A stretch of DNA of 64,000 bases from Pontibacter rufus (GCF_015694705.1 NZ_JADQDR010000002.1:1-64000); one strand, 5' to 3'; shown: positions 37,026 through 47,652, numbered from the stretch's first letter. The notes: generated by a model not told the origin, from the sequence alone. Made by a program: numbers and translations.

Positions 37026-38199
37026 GTCCGTCGTCTTTTGTGATTGATTTCTCAATCCCCATTTCCAGGCCCCGCAACTCAGCAAGCCCGCGAAGCCTGC
37101 CGATAGCCGAGTATCCCGGGTTGGTGACTTTGTGGAGGTCGTCGAGCATCTGGTGGCCGTGGTCTGGGCGGAATGGAATGGGCTGCTCCCGCTGCTGGTT
37201 AAACGCAATCAGCTCCTTCATCACGCCATACATGTCCACGTCGCCGGCCAGGTGGTCCGACTCGTAGAAGTTGCCCTGCTTGTCTTTCAGCACATTGCGC
37301 AGGTGGGCAAAGTATACCCGGTGCCCGACAGCTTTGATGATGTCAACGGGGTTGTTGTGCGGCCCGGCACCCAGCGAGCCGGTGCAGAAGCAGATGCCGT
37401 TCGCCGGATGGTCAACGGTATTGATGATGTAGAGCAGGTCTTCTTTGGAACTGGCAATGCGCGGCAAGCCAAGTATAGGAAAGGGCGGGTCGTCGGGATG
37501 GATGGTCATGCGGATGCCGGTTTCCTCACACACGTCCATAATGGATTCGAGGAAGTAGGCCAGGTTCCGGCGCAGGCCTTCAAAGCCAATATTTTTGTAG
37601 ATATCGATGCTTTGCAGCAGGTGCTCCACCGTCACGCTCTCCTCTGTGGGTACGCCCATCAGGATGATGTCGTGCAGCTGCTTTAATTCCTCTTCGGAGG
37701 CTGCATTAAACCGCTGCTTTGCCTCGGCTATCACTTCGGGGGCATAGTCGTTTTCGGCGCCTTCTCTTTTTAGGATAAACAGGTCAAAAGCAGCCAGATC
37801 GGCCCAGTTAAAGTATAGGGCTTTGGCACCACTCCATACTTCATAGGCCAGGTTGGTGCGCGTCCAGTCGAGCACCGGCATAAAGTTATAGCACACCGTG
37901 GAGATACCGCAGGCTGCTAAATTGCGGAGCGTCTGGCGGTAGTTTTCCAGGTACTTTTCGCAGTCGGCGCTGCGGGTTTTGATGGCTTCGTGTACCGGCA
38001 TACTCTCCACTACCACCCACTGCAGGCCGGCAGCCTCAATGATGTTTTTGCGTTCCTGTATCTCCTCCACGGGCCACACGGCGCCGTGCGGAATGTGGTG
38101 CAAAGCGCTGACTACACCTGTCGCGCCGGCTTGCTTCACATCCTGCAGCGATACGGGGTCGTTGGGGCCGTACCACCGCCAGCTTTGTATTAAAGGCAT
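37018..38199 (-). CDS. uxuA: Mannonate dehydratase
   Basis: 393 residues. Dehydrates D-mannonate to 2-keto-3-deoxygluconate. SWRWYGPNDPVSL at the start, GIRMTIHPDDPPFPILGLPRI, HLRNV and RPDHGHQMLDD are diagnostic. It precedes uxaC with overlapping stop/start. The reductase step between the two enzymes is not encoded in this operon; an SDR at 51162 is the candidate. Confidence 0.95.
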   Translation of the reverse strand: MPLIQSWRWYGPNDPVSLQDVKQAGATGVVSALHHIPHGAVWPVEEIQERKNIIEAAGLQWVVVESMPVHEAIKTRSADCEKYLENYRQTLRNLAACGISTVCYNFMPVLDWTRTNLAYEVWSGAKALYFNWADLAAFDLFILKREGAENDYAPEVIAEAKQRFNAASEEELKQLHDIILMGVPTEESVTVEHLLQSIDIYKNIGFEGLRRNLAYFLESIMDVCEETGIRMTIHPDDPPFPILGLPRIASSKEDLLYIINTVDHPANGICFCTGSLGAGPHNNPVDIIKAVGHRVYFAHLRNVLKDKQGNFYESDHLAGDVDMYGVMKELIAFNQQREQPIPFRPDHGHQMLDDLHKVTNPGYSAIGRLRGLAELRGLEMGIEKSITKDDGHE

Positions 38200-38234
38200 A
38201 TCGTATTGTTTATCAGATTAGTTAAATTGTATAC

Positions 38235-39767
38235 TTAGCGGGCAGAATGCTGCAATAACTTATCCGCCCACTGGATAAAGTACTTCACGTTCGGAGCGTC
38301 GGTGTGGCCGCCGTCGTGCTGCCGCCAGGCCAGTTCCCCGTCCAGCAGCCCCTCATTCACAGGGGGCATCTTCGCTGTTTTATAGTCGGCGGGCACGCCC
38401 AGGCCATGGGCGCCCAGCAGTTCATACACCGGCTGGGCCGCTACTGTCGCCATGTAGCTGCCTTGCTGGTCGAGCCATTTGGCGTCGCCTTTTTCGGGGA
38501 TGCCGTAGCTGATGAAAACCGGGCGGGGGGCGCACAGGGTAATCAGCTCGTGCGCGTCCACCGGAAGGTCGCCTGCATTCTTGCTTCCGAACGAGGCTTT
38601 GGCTGCGCCATACTTCAGGAAGTTGCCTGCCATCCAGTGGTATTCGCCACTGCTCGTCAGGCTTTCCAAGGCCTCGCCAAAGTTGCGCCGGTGCAGCTTC
38701 GCGCCCCCTTCCCCGGAAGAGCCAATCAGGCCGAGGGCAAAGCGCTGGTCGAAGGCCATCGTCACCAGGGCGGCTTTGCCATACCTGGAAACGCCTTCGA
38801 TGCCCACCTTTTTGGCATCCACGGCGGGGTCTGTTTCCAGGTAGTCCAGTCCGCGCGATGCCCCCCAGGCCCAGGCACGCAGGGCGCCCCAGTCTTCGGG
38901 CGAGCGGGGCTGCCCTTTGTTCACCAGGCCGATGATGCCCTTGGTAAGGCCAGCGCCATTATCCGCCTGAATGGTGCCCGGCTCGATGAGGACATAGCCC
39001 CAGCCAGCAGCCAGCAGCTGTTGCGCCGTGGGCGGGTCGCCGGCGGGCGGCGGACCGAAAGCGGGCACCTGCGAGGCAATGGGGTTGTAGGCCGGATACT
39101 GCGCAAATACTTCCTTCAGGGTGGGGTCGTTTTTCACCAGCAGCTCCTTCAGCGCCGCGTTGATTTTGTCGAGGCTCTCCTGGGGCGGCTGAGCCGGGGC
39201 AGGAAGGGCGCTGTGCGCAAACATCATCAGCACCGGTACCGGCCCTTTGGCATTTGCCGGCGTCACCACCGTCATCGCAATATCCACGTTGATGAGCGGG
39301 TACTCGGAGTTATCTACATGGCCCACCAGTTGCTTGGCGATGACCGGAAACCAGCCGACGCGCTCCTTTTCGTTGATGACCACCTCCCAGGTTACCTTGG
39401 GCACGTTTTTGGGCACACGGCCGTATACTTCTTTCTCGAACACCTCCACGATTTCGGGGCGGCGCTTGTTCCACCACATGGCCGGCGAGGTTACTTTCTT
39501 CCCGTTTTTCAGCGTGAGCACCGGCGGAAGGTCGGGGTAAGGGTTTGCCAGGGCCTCGTTATAGTTGGCGTGGTTCGGCGCGGCCTCATCACCGCTCGGC
39601 CCCGGCCGCAGCGCCTGGATGCCCAGCTGCTGCATCATGTTTTGGTGGTCCTGCTCGGCCGTGAAATTCACCGGCGGTGGATACTTCCCCTTATCGCCCG
39701 TGGTGGCATTCTGGGCCGCCACAGACGAAAAGGCTAGAGCAAAAAGAAGGCTGAAAGTTAGTTTCAT
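38235..39767 (-). CDS. CE15-like glucuronoyl methylesterase
   Basis: 510 residues with signal peptide (about 1-18, SSVAAQ). Alpha/beta hydrolase with nucleophile S327 in GVSRYGK, the CE15 G-x-S-R-x-G-K motif, and catalytic His488 in QHDGGH. CE15 enzymes cut ester bonds between xylan glucuronic acid and lignin (or methyl esters). Lies between SGNH esterase and uxuA in the leftward run, which supports the substrate. The second motif residue is Val where Cys is common. Confidence 0.87.
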   Translation of the reverse strand: MKLTFSLLFALAFSSVAAQNATTGDKGKYPPPVNFTAEQDHQNMMQQLGIQALRPGPSGDEAAPNHANYNEALANPYPDLPPVLTLKNGKKVTSPAMWWNKRRPEIVEVFEKEVYGRVPKNVPKVTWEVVINEKERVGWFPVIAKQLVGHVDNSEYPLINVDIAMTVVTPANAKGPVPVLMMFAHSALPAPAQPPQESLDKINAALKELLVKNDPTLKEVFAQYPAYNPIASQVPAFGPPPAGDPPTAQQLLAAGWGYVLIEPGTIQADNGAGLTKGIIGLVNKGQPRSPEDWGALRAWAWGASRGLDYLETDPAVDAKKVGIEGVSRYGKAALVTMAFDQRFALGLIGSSGEGGAKLHRRNFGEALESLTSSGEYHWMAGNFLKYGAAKASFGSKNAGDLPVDAHELITLCAPRPVFISYGIPEKGDAKWLDQQGSYMATVAAQPVYELLGAHGLGVPADYKTAKMPPVNEGLLDGELAWRQHDGGHTDAPNVKYFIQWADKLLQHSAR

Positions 39768-39782
39768 GGCATTGCGGTTAAA

Positions 39783-41789
39783 CTATGGCTTGGCATCAGC
39801 CACATCGGTTCGGAAAGGCGAAGCGGGCAGGCCCTCTTTGTTGTATAAGTTGGCGCCGAAAGGATTGTCTGCCCAGGCATAGCGCACATACTTCGGATTG
39901 GGCACCTCGTCGCTCCATACCACCACCTTGTTGCCCTCGATTTTGGCCTCGGCCCAGACAAACTTTTTATCCGCCCCCGCAATGGCAAACCGGGAAAGCG
40001 GCTCCCCGTCTATGGAAACCAGTCCGCTGCCCGTGTTTGTAAAACTGAGGATGATTTTATTCCCTTCTACTTTGGCAGACTGGAAAAGCGGGCCGGAAGA
40101 AACGAGGTTCTTCTCGCCATACGCCAGCTTCTGCGCGGCAAGCGCCAGCCGTTCGCCCACATCTTTTTTGTCGTCGGGGTGAATATCGTTCCACTCGCCC
40201 AAGTCAATGGTGACCGCCATAGCGGTGTTGGGCACCGACAAGGTCTGCAGGGCCGCCTCCCGCATCAGGGCCCAGTTGCTTTCGGCTGGCAGGTAGGTCA
40301 CATCCATAAAGTTGGGCAGCTGCACGTACAGGAACGGGATATTCCCCTCCTGCCATTTCTCCCGCCAGTCACGTATCATCGCCGGAAATAGCTTCTTATA
40401 CTCTTCTGGGTTCCCCGCGTTGCTCTCGCCCTGGTACCACACAATGCCTTTGATGGTATAGTTCGTCACAGGCGCCACCATGGCGTTGTACAGGGCTGTG
40501 GGCTGATTCTGTAGGTTCATACCATTAAATCCGCCGGTGCCGGGGCGGTATACTTCCCCTACTTTGTACTGCCACGTGCCTTTCAGGTCGATTTCCTGCC
40601 CGTTGGCTTGAATAAAATAGGGCTTGTCCGGCACAAAGCCGCCTTTGCCGCCATTATTACTCACCCGCACCACCAGCAGGTTCTTGCCCGGTTTCAGCAC
40701 GCCCGCCGGGATGCTGTACCTGCGTTGCGGATACTGGTAAGTGGTGTTACCTACCTGCTTGCCATTGATGTATAACACGTCCGCATCCACTATTCTGCCA
40801 AGAAACACTTTGGCCGGCACGCCCGTCATCGATTCGGGCACCTCTATTTCGCGGCGGTACCATACGACGCCGTCCAAGTCCCGGACGCCTTGGTCTTCCC
40901 AGTAGCCGGGAATGTTAATGTTCTGCCAGCCCTTTGGAACATAGGCGGGGTCATACCATTTCACCGCTTCCGTTAAGCCTTTGTCCTGCTCCGGCTTTGC
41001 CCGCTGAGCGGCAGCGGCGGCCATGGCGCGGCGGTTTATACTGTTCACGTAACTCGTATCCTTGTTTTTATCGATGGTGGCGGTAATAGCGGGAAAAGCC
41101 TTCAAGCTTTCCTCACTCATCCAGGCCTCGATGGGCGTGCCTCCCACGCTGGCGTTAATCAAACCGATGGGGATGTGGTATTGCTCATATAGTTTGCGGG
41201 CGAAGAAAAAGGCCACCGCCGAAAAATCGTTCACGTCCTCGGGGTTGGCCGACTTCCAGGAGCTGGGGGGTAAATGTTCTGCAGGGCCCTGCAGGTTGGT
41301 GGTGGTCGGAATCCAGAACTGCCGTATCTGTGGATAGTTGGCCTTGGCAATGTCCTCGGCATAGCGCACGTTGTGCAGCTTCATCTGGTGCACCATGTTC
41401 GACTGGCCGGAACAGAACCATACATCGCCCAGCAGGATGTCTTTCACCGTGAGGTGGTTGCTGCCGCGGATGTCCATCGTATAAGGACCACCGGCAGGCA
41501 TGGGAGTAAGTTTAATATTCCATTTGCCATCTGCGCCGGTCGTTGCCCGGTAGGTCTTCCCCTTAAACTTGATGGTCACCTTCTCGCCGGGGTCGGCCCA
41601 GCCCCATACATTGGCTTTGGCGTTTCGCTGCAGCACCATGCCGTCGCTTACCAGTTGGGGCAGCCTTACTGCTGCTTCGGATGCGAATGCCGTGCAAAGG
41701 CAGCAGCAAAGAAGTATAACAAAGGGTTTGAACAGTGCGATCCTTGTTCTTCGGGATACGCCTGCAGTTCCGCCATTTGATCGTTTCAT
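39783..41789 (-). CDS. Sialate-O-acetylesterase-type SGNH enzyme
   Basis: 668 residues from ATG 41789, with a signal region about residues 20-40. SGNH block I is WFCSGQSNM with catalytic Ser, block WYQGESNA, and the C-terminal DIHPDDK with the His. An inserted beta-sandwich (about residues 280-400) is normal for the family. Named for sialic acid, but in xylan loci members deacetylate xylan; that is the likely role here. Stops 15 bases before the CE15 start. Confidence 0.85.
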   Translation of the reverse strand: MKRSNGGTAGVSRRTRIALFKPFVILLCCCLCTAFASEAAVRLPQLVSDGMVLQRNAKANVWGWADPGEKVTIKFKGKTYRATTGADGKWNIKLTPMPAGGPYTMDIRGSNHLTVKDILLGDVWFCSGQSNMVHQMKLHNVRYAEDIAKANYPQIRQFWIPTTTNLQGPAEHLPPSSWKSANPEDVNDFSAVAFFFARKLYEQYHIPIGLINASVGGTPIEAWMSEESLKAFPAITATIDKNKDTSYVNSINRRAMAAAAAQRAKPEQDKGLTEAVKWYDPAYVPKGWQNINIPGYWEDQGVRDLDGVVWYRREIEVPESMTGVPAKVFLGRIVDADVLYINGKQVGNTTYQYPQRRYSIPAGVLKPGKNLLVVRVSNNGGKGGFVPDKPYFIQANGQEIDLKGTWQYKVGEVYRPGTGGFNGMNLQNQPTALYNAMVAPVTNYTIKGIVWYQGESNAGNPEEYKKLFPAMIRDWREKWQEGNIPFLYVQLPNFMDVTYLPAESNWALMREAALQTLSVPNTAMAVTIDLGEWNDIHPDDKKDVGERLALAAQKLAYGEKNLVSSGPLFQSAKVEGNKIILSFTNTGSGLVSIDGEPLSRFAIAGADKKFVWAEAKIEGNKVVVWSDEVPNPKYVRYAWADNPFGANLYNKEGLPASPFRTDVADAKP

Positions 41790-42099
41790 CTGGTAAAAGT
41801 TTAGGGAGGTTTGAGCAATGCAGCTGGCTGCCGGTAAAAAATTTAAGGTAAAGAGGATGTGAAAATACATTCTCTTTACCTTAAGTAAATCTAACCAACT
41901 ATAATTTTCATACCTGTTTTATTTTGTAATTAACGGTCTTGAGGGCGCAGGAGTAAGCATACTCCTGCTGTAATTATGCCCTGCTAACTTTTAGCCGTCA
42001 TATTACAGAAGGTAATGCCGTACCGCTGCGCCGCCGGCACATGATTAAAAAGATTAGCTGCCCCATGAGAGCAGCCAATCTCTTTAATCATGTATCAAA
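41790..42099. other. Intergenic
   Basis: It holds the susD terminator (42040-42093) and presumably a promoter for the esterase operon. I see nothing else. Confidence 0.55.
42040..42093 (-). terminator. Terminator after susD
   Basis: Near-perfect arms of about 22 bases (ACATGATTAAAAAGATT versus AATCTCTTTAATCATGT), ending in GCTGC/GCAGC. It splits the susCD unit from the esterase operon. Confidence 0.75.
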
Positions 42100-44049
42100 T
42101 TAATTATAGCCGGGATTCTGATAAGCAGCTTTCTCTGCCACATCCAGATCCATGGCATCAAGCTGCCCCTGCGGAATAGGGCGCAGGTAAAGATACGGCT
42201 CAATATGACGCGTGATGGTTTGCGGCGTATGGTCTCCGTAGCTCACACCGCAAATCCGGTATGTAGAAGCGAGTTCTTCCCATTTTTGGGTACGCACTAA
42301 ATCAGACCAGCGGTAGCCCTCCGCATAGTATTCACGCGAACGTTCGGCCAGAATGTAATTAACATCTATTGTTTGCGGGGTGGCAGCCACCATTTCTTCG
42401 CTGTGGTCTTCTATTTTAATTGTGTTTCCGTTGTTGTCGTAGCGCCACTGACCGGCACGTGCCCGGATAACATTAATCAGGTCTCTGGCGCTTCTACCTC
42501 CTGTTGCACCCTTTACAGCTGCTTCGGCCGCGATGAAGTATAGCTCCGAGAATTTGGCAATGTTAAAGGGCCGGGTACTGGCGGCATTCGGCTGTCCTAA
42601 TCCATCGCCATTGTCGGTGCGGTAAGTACCCATTTTCCAAAGCCCGGGATACACAATCCTGCTGATGCCTTCAGGGGCTATCACAAAATCAGATCTGCCG
42701 GGCAATTCGCCTGCGCCGACGTTGCTTTTACCTGCTCCGTCAGGGTAGTTAATAGGCGTTTCCGGCTGTTCGTCCAGGAAAGTCAGGATGGCCCCACCCG
42801 GGGAAACCGGCAGATTGTTTGCATTATACACAACATCCGCAGTAACGCCTCCTTTAGGCCAGTTGCCGCGGTAAACGGTGGTAAAGGTGCCATCGTAGCG
42901 GGAGTCGTTCGTCTTATCGGCAAAGGTGTTCTCCACTACGCCAATCGGAGGCGCCATACGTGTCCACGGACGCCCCAGGTGTTGTTCTGCTGCCCGCTGA
43001 ACAGAACTTATCACATTGGTCCAGTTGGGATCAGTAGCGCTTCGAATGTTGGTGTAGTTCCATGTCATCATCCAAACGGCAAAGTTATCGGGAGCGCCGC
43101 CACCGCTATACGTCAGGCTGCCTCCGTTATAAAACTCGCTTGTCTCGGTGTGGTCGGCATACAGCAGTATTTCAGGGTTACGGTCGTTTGTCCCCACGTG
43201 TACGTCGTAGAAGGTTGGCTGTAAACCGAACGGCCCCGGGTTGTCAATGGCCGTGGTGGCCACATCATACGCCTGCTGGAAGTACCACTGGGCGTCATGC
43301 CCGTCCGGGTCCGTACGGGGAGCCTCCGGATAGGTAGGAATGTTATTCGGGTTTTCCAGCCACCAGGCGTAGGTCAGGTAGGCTTTTGCCAGATAAAGAC
43401 GGGCAAGTGTTTGGGTGGCGCCACCGGTCACACGCGGATTTACCGGCAGATCTTCTACTGCTTTCTGCAGGTCCGGGAAAATAGCTTTGGTGTATACTTC
43501 CGGCACCGTATTGCGCACAGAAGTCCGGACAGGATTTGTGTTGAACTTCAGCTCTCCCGAACCCAGATCCAGCGGCACGCCGCCGAACGTTTGTACCAGA
43601 TTAAAATAGTCAAACGCGCGGAAGAACCTGGCTTCAGCAATCAGTGCATCCGAGATAGTGCCTACTGCGGCAGCATTTTCAATAATGCCGTTGGCAGTAT
43701 TGATATTGGAGAATGAGATACCCCACAACACATCGGCACGACTGGTGGTGGAAGTAATTTCTCCCTGGCCTGACAGGTCCATGACCAGAAAGTTTTGGTC
43801 TGCACTCTGTGCATAGGTTGCTTCATCCGTACCGGTTTCGGTGGCGTTGTAGTAGTAGGCTTGCCCGTATATGTAGCGCAGGTGGGCATACATTGATGTT
43901 ATGCCACCCAGAACCCCTCGCTCGGTTTTGAAAAATTCGGGTGTATAAATACTACGTGGCTGTTCTTCCAGAATATCCTCGCAGGATCCCAGGAACAGTG
44001 ACATCAGCAGGGCTGTTCCTATAAAAGTTTTTTTATGAATTCGTTTCAT
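42100..44049 (-). CDS. SusD-like glycan-binding lipoprotein
   Basis: 649 residues from ATG 44049. Lipoprotein signal ends at C23 (MSLFLGSC), followed by EDILEEQP. RagB/SusD features: YFNLVQTFGGVPL, EARFFRAFDYF, LIAEARFFR helix and C-terminal YLYLRPIPQGQLD. It sits on the cell surface and hands glycans to SusC. Follows susC by 10 bases. Predicted ligand: xylooligosaccharides. Confidence 0.95.
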   Translation of the reverse strand: MKRIHKKTFIGTALLMSLFLGSCEDILEEQPRSIYTPEFFKTERGVLGGITSMYAHLRYIYGQAYYYNATETGTDEATYAQSADQNFLVMDLSGQGEITSTTSRADVLWGISFSNINTANGIIENAAAVGTISDALIAEARFFRAFDYFNLVQTFGGVPLDLGSGELKFNTNPVRTSVRNTVPEVYTKAIFPDLQKAVEDLPVNPRVTGGATQTLARLYLAKAYLTYAWWLENPNNIPTYPEAPRTDPDGHDAQWYFQQAYDVATTAIDNPGPFGLQPTFYDVHVGTNDRNPEILLYADHTETSEFYNGGSLTYSGGGAPDNFAVWMMTWNYTNIRSATDPNWTNVISSVQRAAEQHLGRPWTRMAPPIGVVENTFADKTNDSRYDGTFTTVYRGNWPKGGVTADVVYNANNLPVSPGGAILTFLDEQPETPINYPDGAGKSNVGAGELPGRSDFVIAPEGISRIVYPGLWKMGTYRTDNGDGLGQPNAASTRPFNIAKFSELYFIAAEAAVKGATGGRSARDLINVIRARAGQWRYDNNGNTIKIEDHSEEMVAATPQTIDVNYILAERSREYYAEGYRWSDLVRTQKWEELASTYRICGVSYGDHTPQTITRHIEPYLYLRPIPQGQLDAMDLDVAEKAAYQNPGYN

Positions 44050-44059
44050 CCTTCTCTTT

Positions 44060-47000
44060 TTAAAATGTGACATTGAGACCAACCAGGTAGTTGCGTGTTG
44101 CCGGCGCATTAGTGCCTATCGTCAGCAAACGTCTTTGGTAACTACTTACTGCCGAATTCTCATCGCCATATGAGTTTGTTTCAGGGTCCATACCTGACTC
44201 TTTATGGTAGGGCGAGAACATCACAAACGGGTTCTGGGCGCTCACATAAAGCCGCAGGTTGTTGATTCCGACATTTTTCAGCCAATTACTGCTATCAAAA
44301 TCGTAGCCAAGTGTGATGGTGCGTATCTTCAGGTACGATGCATCAAAATAACCCATGGTGCTGCCATACTTCGGATTGTCGCCGCTTTTTAAGCTTGCCG
44401 GGTTGGGGTATTTGGCATCAGTGTTTTCCGGTGTCCAGTAGTCCACATCAACGTTATTCCTGCGTCCGTTCAACATGTTAAGATAGCCTGACGAACCGTA
44501 GAGCGTGCTGATGAGGATGCCGCCGCTTTGAAAGGCACCAACTGCAGTCAGGTCAAATCCCTTATAAGATACGCGGGTGTTGAAGCCCCCCTGGAAATCA
44601 GGGTTCACATCCAGAATCTGGCGATCTTCAGGGCCAATGGCTCTCACAGGGGTTCCGTCGGCATTGTAATCGCCGGTATATTTCACCCTGATCATGCCAA
44701 TTGTTGCATCAGGATCACCTGGATTCGGCTCCAGGATATCCCGGTACGGATCATCCTTCTGCCACAGGCCTATTTTCTCGTAGTCGTAGATGACATTAAT
44801 AGGGTGCCCCACAAACCACCAGTTGCTTTCATCTCTTTCTGCGCCGGAAGAAAGTGCTACCAGTTTGTTGCGGTTGCCATACAGGTTAACGCCTGCTTCC
44901 CATCTCCACCCGTTCACATCATCCAGGATCACGCCATTAAGCGAAAGCTCGACTCCTTTGTTCTGGGTTTCTCCGATGTTAGCCGTGTAAAAGTCCACAC
45001 CCGATGTAGCGGGCAGGTTCAAATTCAGCAGGATGTCGCTGGTTTTCGTTACATAGTACTCTACCGTACCGGACAGGCGGTTGTTGAGGAGAGCGAAATC
45101 CAATCCGTAATTCCAGGTCTTGGAGAATTCCCAGCCAAGGCTCGGGCTAGGCAACTGGTTTACATAGTACCCTGTTGCGTAATCATCCGGGCCAAAGTTG
45201 TATGGCCTGGTACTTAAACGGCCAAGGGTAGAGTATGGCGCAACCGCCTGGTTGGAGGTTTGTCCGAAGCCTACACGCAGTTTCAGCATGTTTATAAGGC
45301 TGACGTCCTGCATAAATGCTTCTCTGGCGATATTCCAACCGGCAGATACGGCCGGGTAAGTATGCCACTTATGTCCCGGAGCCAGCCTGGAAGAGCCATC
45401 GGAACGAACAGTAACGCTCAGCATGTAGCGGTCGTCGTAGGAATACATGGCGCGTCCCATCCACGACAACAAGCCGTATTTTACATACTGCTGGTTATTA
45501 GGATCGACGGTGATTTCGCCGGCAGCCTGGCCCAGGTTGTAGAACTGGAAATCATCGGAGGGAATATCCCTTGCGCCAATGCTTGAACGGTTGTATTGGT
45601 TTTCGGAGGCAGAGTATAATCCGACTAAGTTTACCATGTGCTTTCCGAAAGTGCGATCGTAAGTTAGCAGGTTTTCAAGCGTCCAGTCTGTCGTAAGCGA
45701 GTTGCTGATAGAAGCAGTGGAAGGGGTGGTCGGATTAGAGCTGTTTATTCCCTCTCCTGTATAGCTGCCACCGTTACTCTGGCGATAATTCACACCAAGG
45801 TTAGCACGATACTTCAAGCCTTCCACTCCCGGGATTTCCACTTCCCCGTATAAGGTATTGTAGGTTGCAAACGAGCGGCTTTGGCTAAGCCATTTGTCGC
45901 TTAAATCCTCTACAACATCGCGGGTGTATAGCCATGTTTCATCCAGGGGCATGCGAATCGTTCTTTTCAAAGTGCCGTCTTCGTTGTACGGGCTGGCAAG
46001 CGGCGACATGCTTAAAATACCATACAAGCCTACATTGGAGCCCTCCGTAACGTTATAGTTATTGTAGGTAGAGAAGCCGACGCGGACATGCTCCCCTATT
46101 CCCTGATCGAGGCTACCACGAATAGAGTAACGTGTGTATTGCTGCGTAGGGATGACACCTTTATCCTGAAAATAACCAGCGCTGAAGTTATAGCTGCCCT
46201 TTTCGGTGCCGCCCGAAACACCTAAGTTGTGGTTTGTTGTAACACCGGTCCGGTACAGCAGGTCCTGCCAATCCGTGTTTACGTCCTCAGATTCGTCTTC
46301 TCCCAGTTGTCCCTGAAAGAATTTAGGTCCGGCTGCCTGACGCAGTGCAAAGAACTCCGGCCCGTTCATCATCGGATATCTGGCAAAAACATCTTTCACA
46401 CCATAAAAACCACTGTAGCTTACTTGTGGTTTTTGCCCTGTTTTTCCTGTTTTGGTAGTTACCAATATAACGCCGTTGGCGCCGCGCGAGCCATAAATGG
46501 CCGTTGCCGAAGCATCCTTCAGGATATCAAGACTCTTGATGTCGTTGGGATTGATGTCGGAGATAGATCCGGGAAAAGGAATACCGTCCAGCACCACCAA
46601 AGGGTCGTTACTGCCGGACAGCGAGCGTGTACCGCGGATACGGATCTGCATAGAGGCACCCGGCTGAGAGGATGTTTGCGTTAACTCCACCCCCGGCAAG
46701 CGCCCTTGAAGGGCTTGGGTAACATTACCCGATGGCACCTCGCGTAGTTCATCGCCACCTATAGAAGCAACAGATCCTGTCACTGCTTCTGCCCTTTGGG
46801 TACCATAGCCCACCACTACTACCTCTTCCAGTGCCTCGGCATCTGTGCCCAGTTGTACATCAATGGTCGAGCGGTTGTTTACAGGCACCTCCTGACTTTC
46901 GTAACCGATATAAGAAAAGACAAGCGTTCCGGTGCCGTCCGGCAAATTGATAGTGTAGTTGCCCTGTGCATCTGTTGGGGCAGCTGTTGTCGTTCCCTTC

Positions 47001-47200
47001 AGGAGTACTGTTACTCCTGGCAGGCCCGTTCCTGTTTCTGCATCCGTTACACGGCCGGAAACGGTAAAGGAACCGTTCTGAGCTATTGCCTGAGCGTGCG
47101 CCGCTATAAAAACAAGAAGCGCAAGTGCCAGTTTCATAACCATGGGCACACGCAGCCGCCTGGTCAGCAGTTTAAGGTTTTCTGTAAAATCACATTTCAT
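44060..47200 (-). CDS. SusC-like TonB-dependent transporter
   Basis: 1046 residues. Signal near residues 20-40, then the CarboxypepD_reg-like domain (FTVSGRVTDAETGTGLPGV), the TonB box-like EEVVVVGYGTQ, the plug (GNVTQALQGRLPGVELT, LDILKDASATAIYGSRGANG) and a 22-strand barrel ending in LVGLNVTF. Imports glycan fragments across the outer membrane using TonB energy. The gene has no AAGTATA copy in over 3 kb, unlike most genes here. Confidence 0.96.
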   Translation of the reverse strand: MKCDFTENLKLLTRRLRVPMVMKLALALLVFIAAHAQAIAQNGSFTVSGRVTDAETGTGLPGVTVLLKGTTTAAPTDAQGNYTINLPDGTGTLVFSYIGYESQEVPVNNRSTIDVQLGTDAEALEEVVVVGYGTQRAEAVTGSVASIGGDELREVPSGNVTQALQGRLPGVELTQTSSQPGASMQIRIRGTRSLSGSNDPLVVLDGIPFPGSISDINPNDIKSLDILKDASATAIYGSRGANGVILVTTKTGKTGQKPQVSYSGFYGVKDVFARYPMMNGPEFFALRQAAGPKFFQGQLGEDESEDVNTDWQDLLYRTGVTTNHNLGVSGGTEKGSYNFSAGYFQDKGVIPTQQYTRYSIRGSLDQGIGEHVRVGFSTYNNYNVTEGSNVGLYGILSMSPLASPYNEDGTLKRTIRMPLDETWLYTRDVVEDLSDKWLSQSRSFATYNTLYGEVEIPGVEGLKYRANLGVNYRQSNGGSYTGEGINSSNPTTPSTASISNSLTTDWTLENLLTYDRTFGKHMVNLVGLYSASENQYNRSSIGARDIPSDDFQFYNLGQAAGEITVDPNNQQYVKYGLLSWMGRAMYSYDDRYMLSVTVRSDGSSRLAPGHKWHTYPAVSAGWNIAREAFMQDVSLINMLKLRVGFGQTSNQAVAPYSTLGRLSTRPYNFGPDDYATGYYVNQLPSPSLGWEFSKTWNYGLDFALLNNRLSGTVEYYVTKTSDILLNLNLPATSGVDFYTANIGETQNKGVELSLNGVILDDVNGWRWEAGVNLYGNRNKLVALSSGAERDESNWWFVGHPINVIYDYEKIGLWQKDDPYRDILEPNPGDPDATIGMIRVKYTGDYNADGTPVRAIGPEDRQILDVNPDFQGGFNTRVSYKGFDLTAVGAFQSGGILISTLYGSSGYLNMLNGRRNNVDVDYWTPENTDAKYPNPASLKSGDNPKYGSTMGYFDASYLKIRTITLGYDFDSSNWLKNVGINNLRLYVSAQNPFVMFSPYHKESGMDPETNSYGDENSAVSSYQRRLLTIGTNAPATRNYLVGLNVTF

Positions 47201-47392
47201 AAGTATCGGGGTTTAGGTTTTATTAGCATTAAGAGAAATTTGATTCCTGAATTATGGCCTTAATTAGCATGATTGCGCTTTGCTACAAGGCTGCTGCATG
47301 TACTTTGCAATCCATCATTACTCCTTGTACACACCCATCAGAGGTGAGCAACTCCTCACTTCCATGTAAACATCAAAAATTAATCTGTATTT

Positions 47393-47406
47393 TGCAACCG
47401 ATTGCA
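47393..47406. promoter_or_regulatory. LacI-family operator 1
   Basis: TGCAACCGATTGCA, a near-perfect palindrome around a central CG, typical of LacI/PurR family sites. 187 bases before the susC start. Confidence 0.7.
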
Positions 47407-47638
47407 GAAACTTTTTTTTCTTAATCTGATTAACTCTGACGGAAAACACCTTCAAAATACCTCCAACACCTCCTTATAATGCAACAAATAGTTGTGTAGA
47501 AGTTTTACCAATGACCTGAACGGAATATTTTTCAGTAAAAATGAACCTTTATAAATAATTTCTGCTAAATTGTAGCGACTAAGCGCTCACTGCGACCACC
47601 TTTGGCCATGAATCAGGCAAAATATTTTTAAAATCTAT

Positions 47639-47652
47639 TGCAATCGGTTTCA
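47639..47652. promoter_or_regulatory. LacI-family operator 2
   Basis: TGCAATCGGTTTCA; its reverse complement TGAAACCGATTGCA matches operator 1 in 13 of 14 bases. It lies 40 bases before the lacI start codon, so probably autoregulatory. Confidence 0.65.

Noticed and set aside
38304..39737. A 477-codon open frame on the plus strand opposite the CE15 gene
   Set aside because: The CE15 reading has a signal peptide and catalytic motifs; the opposite frame has a shadow composition rich in Arg/His/Gly.
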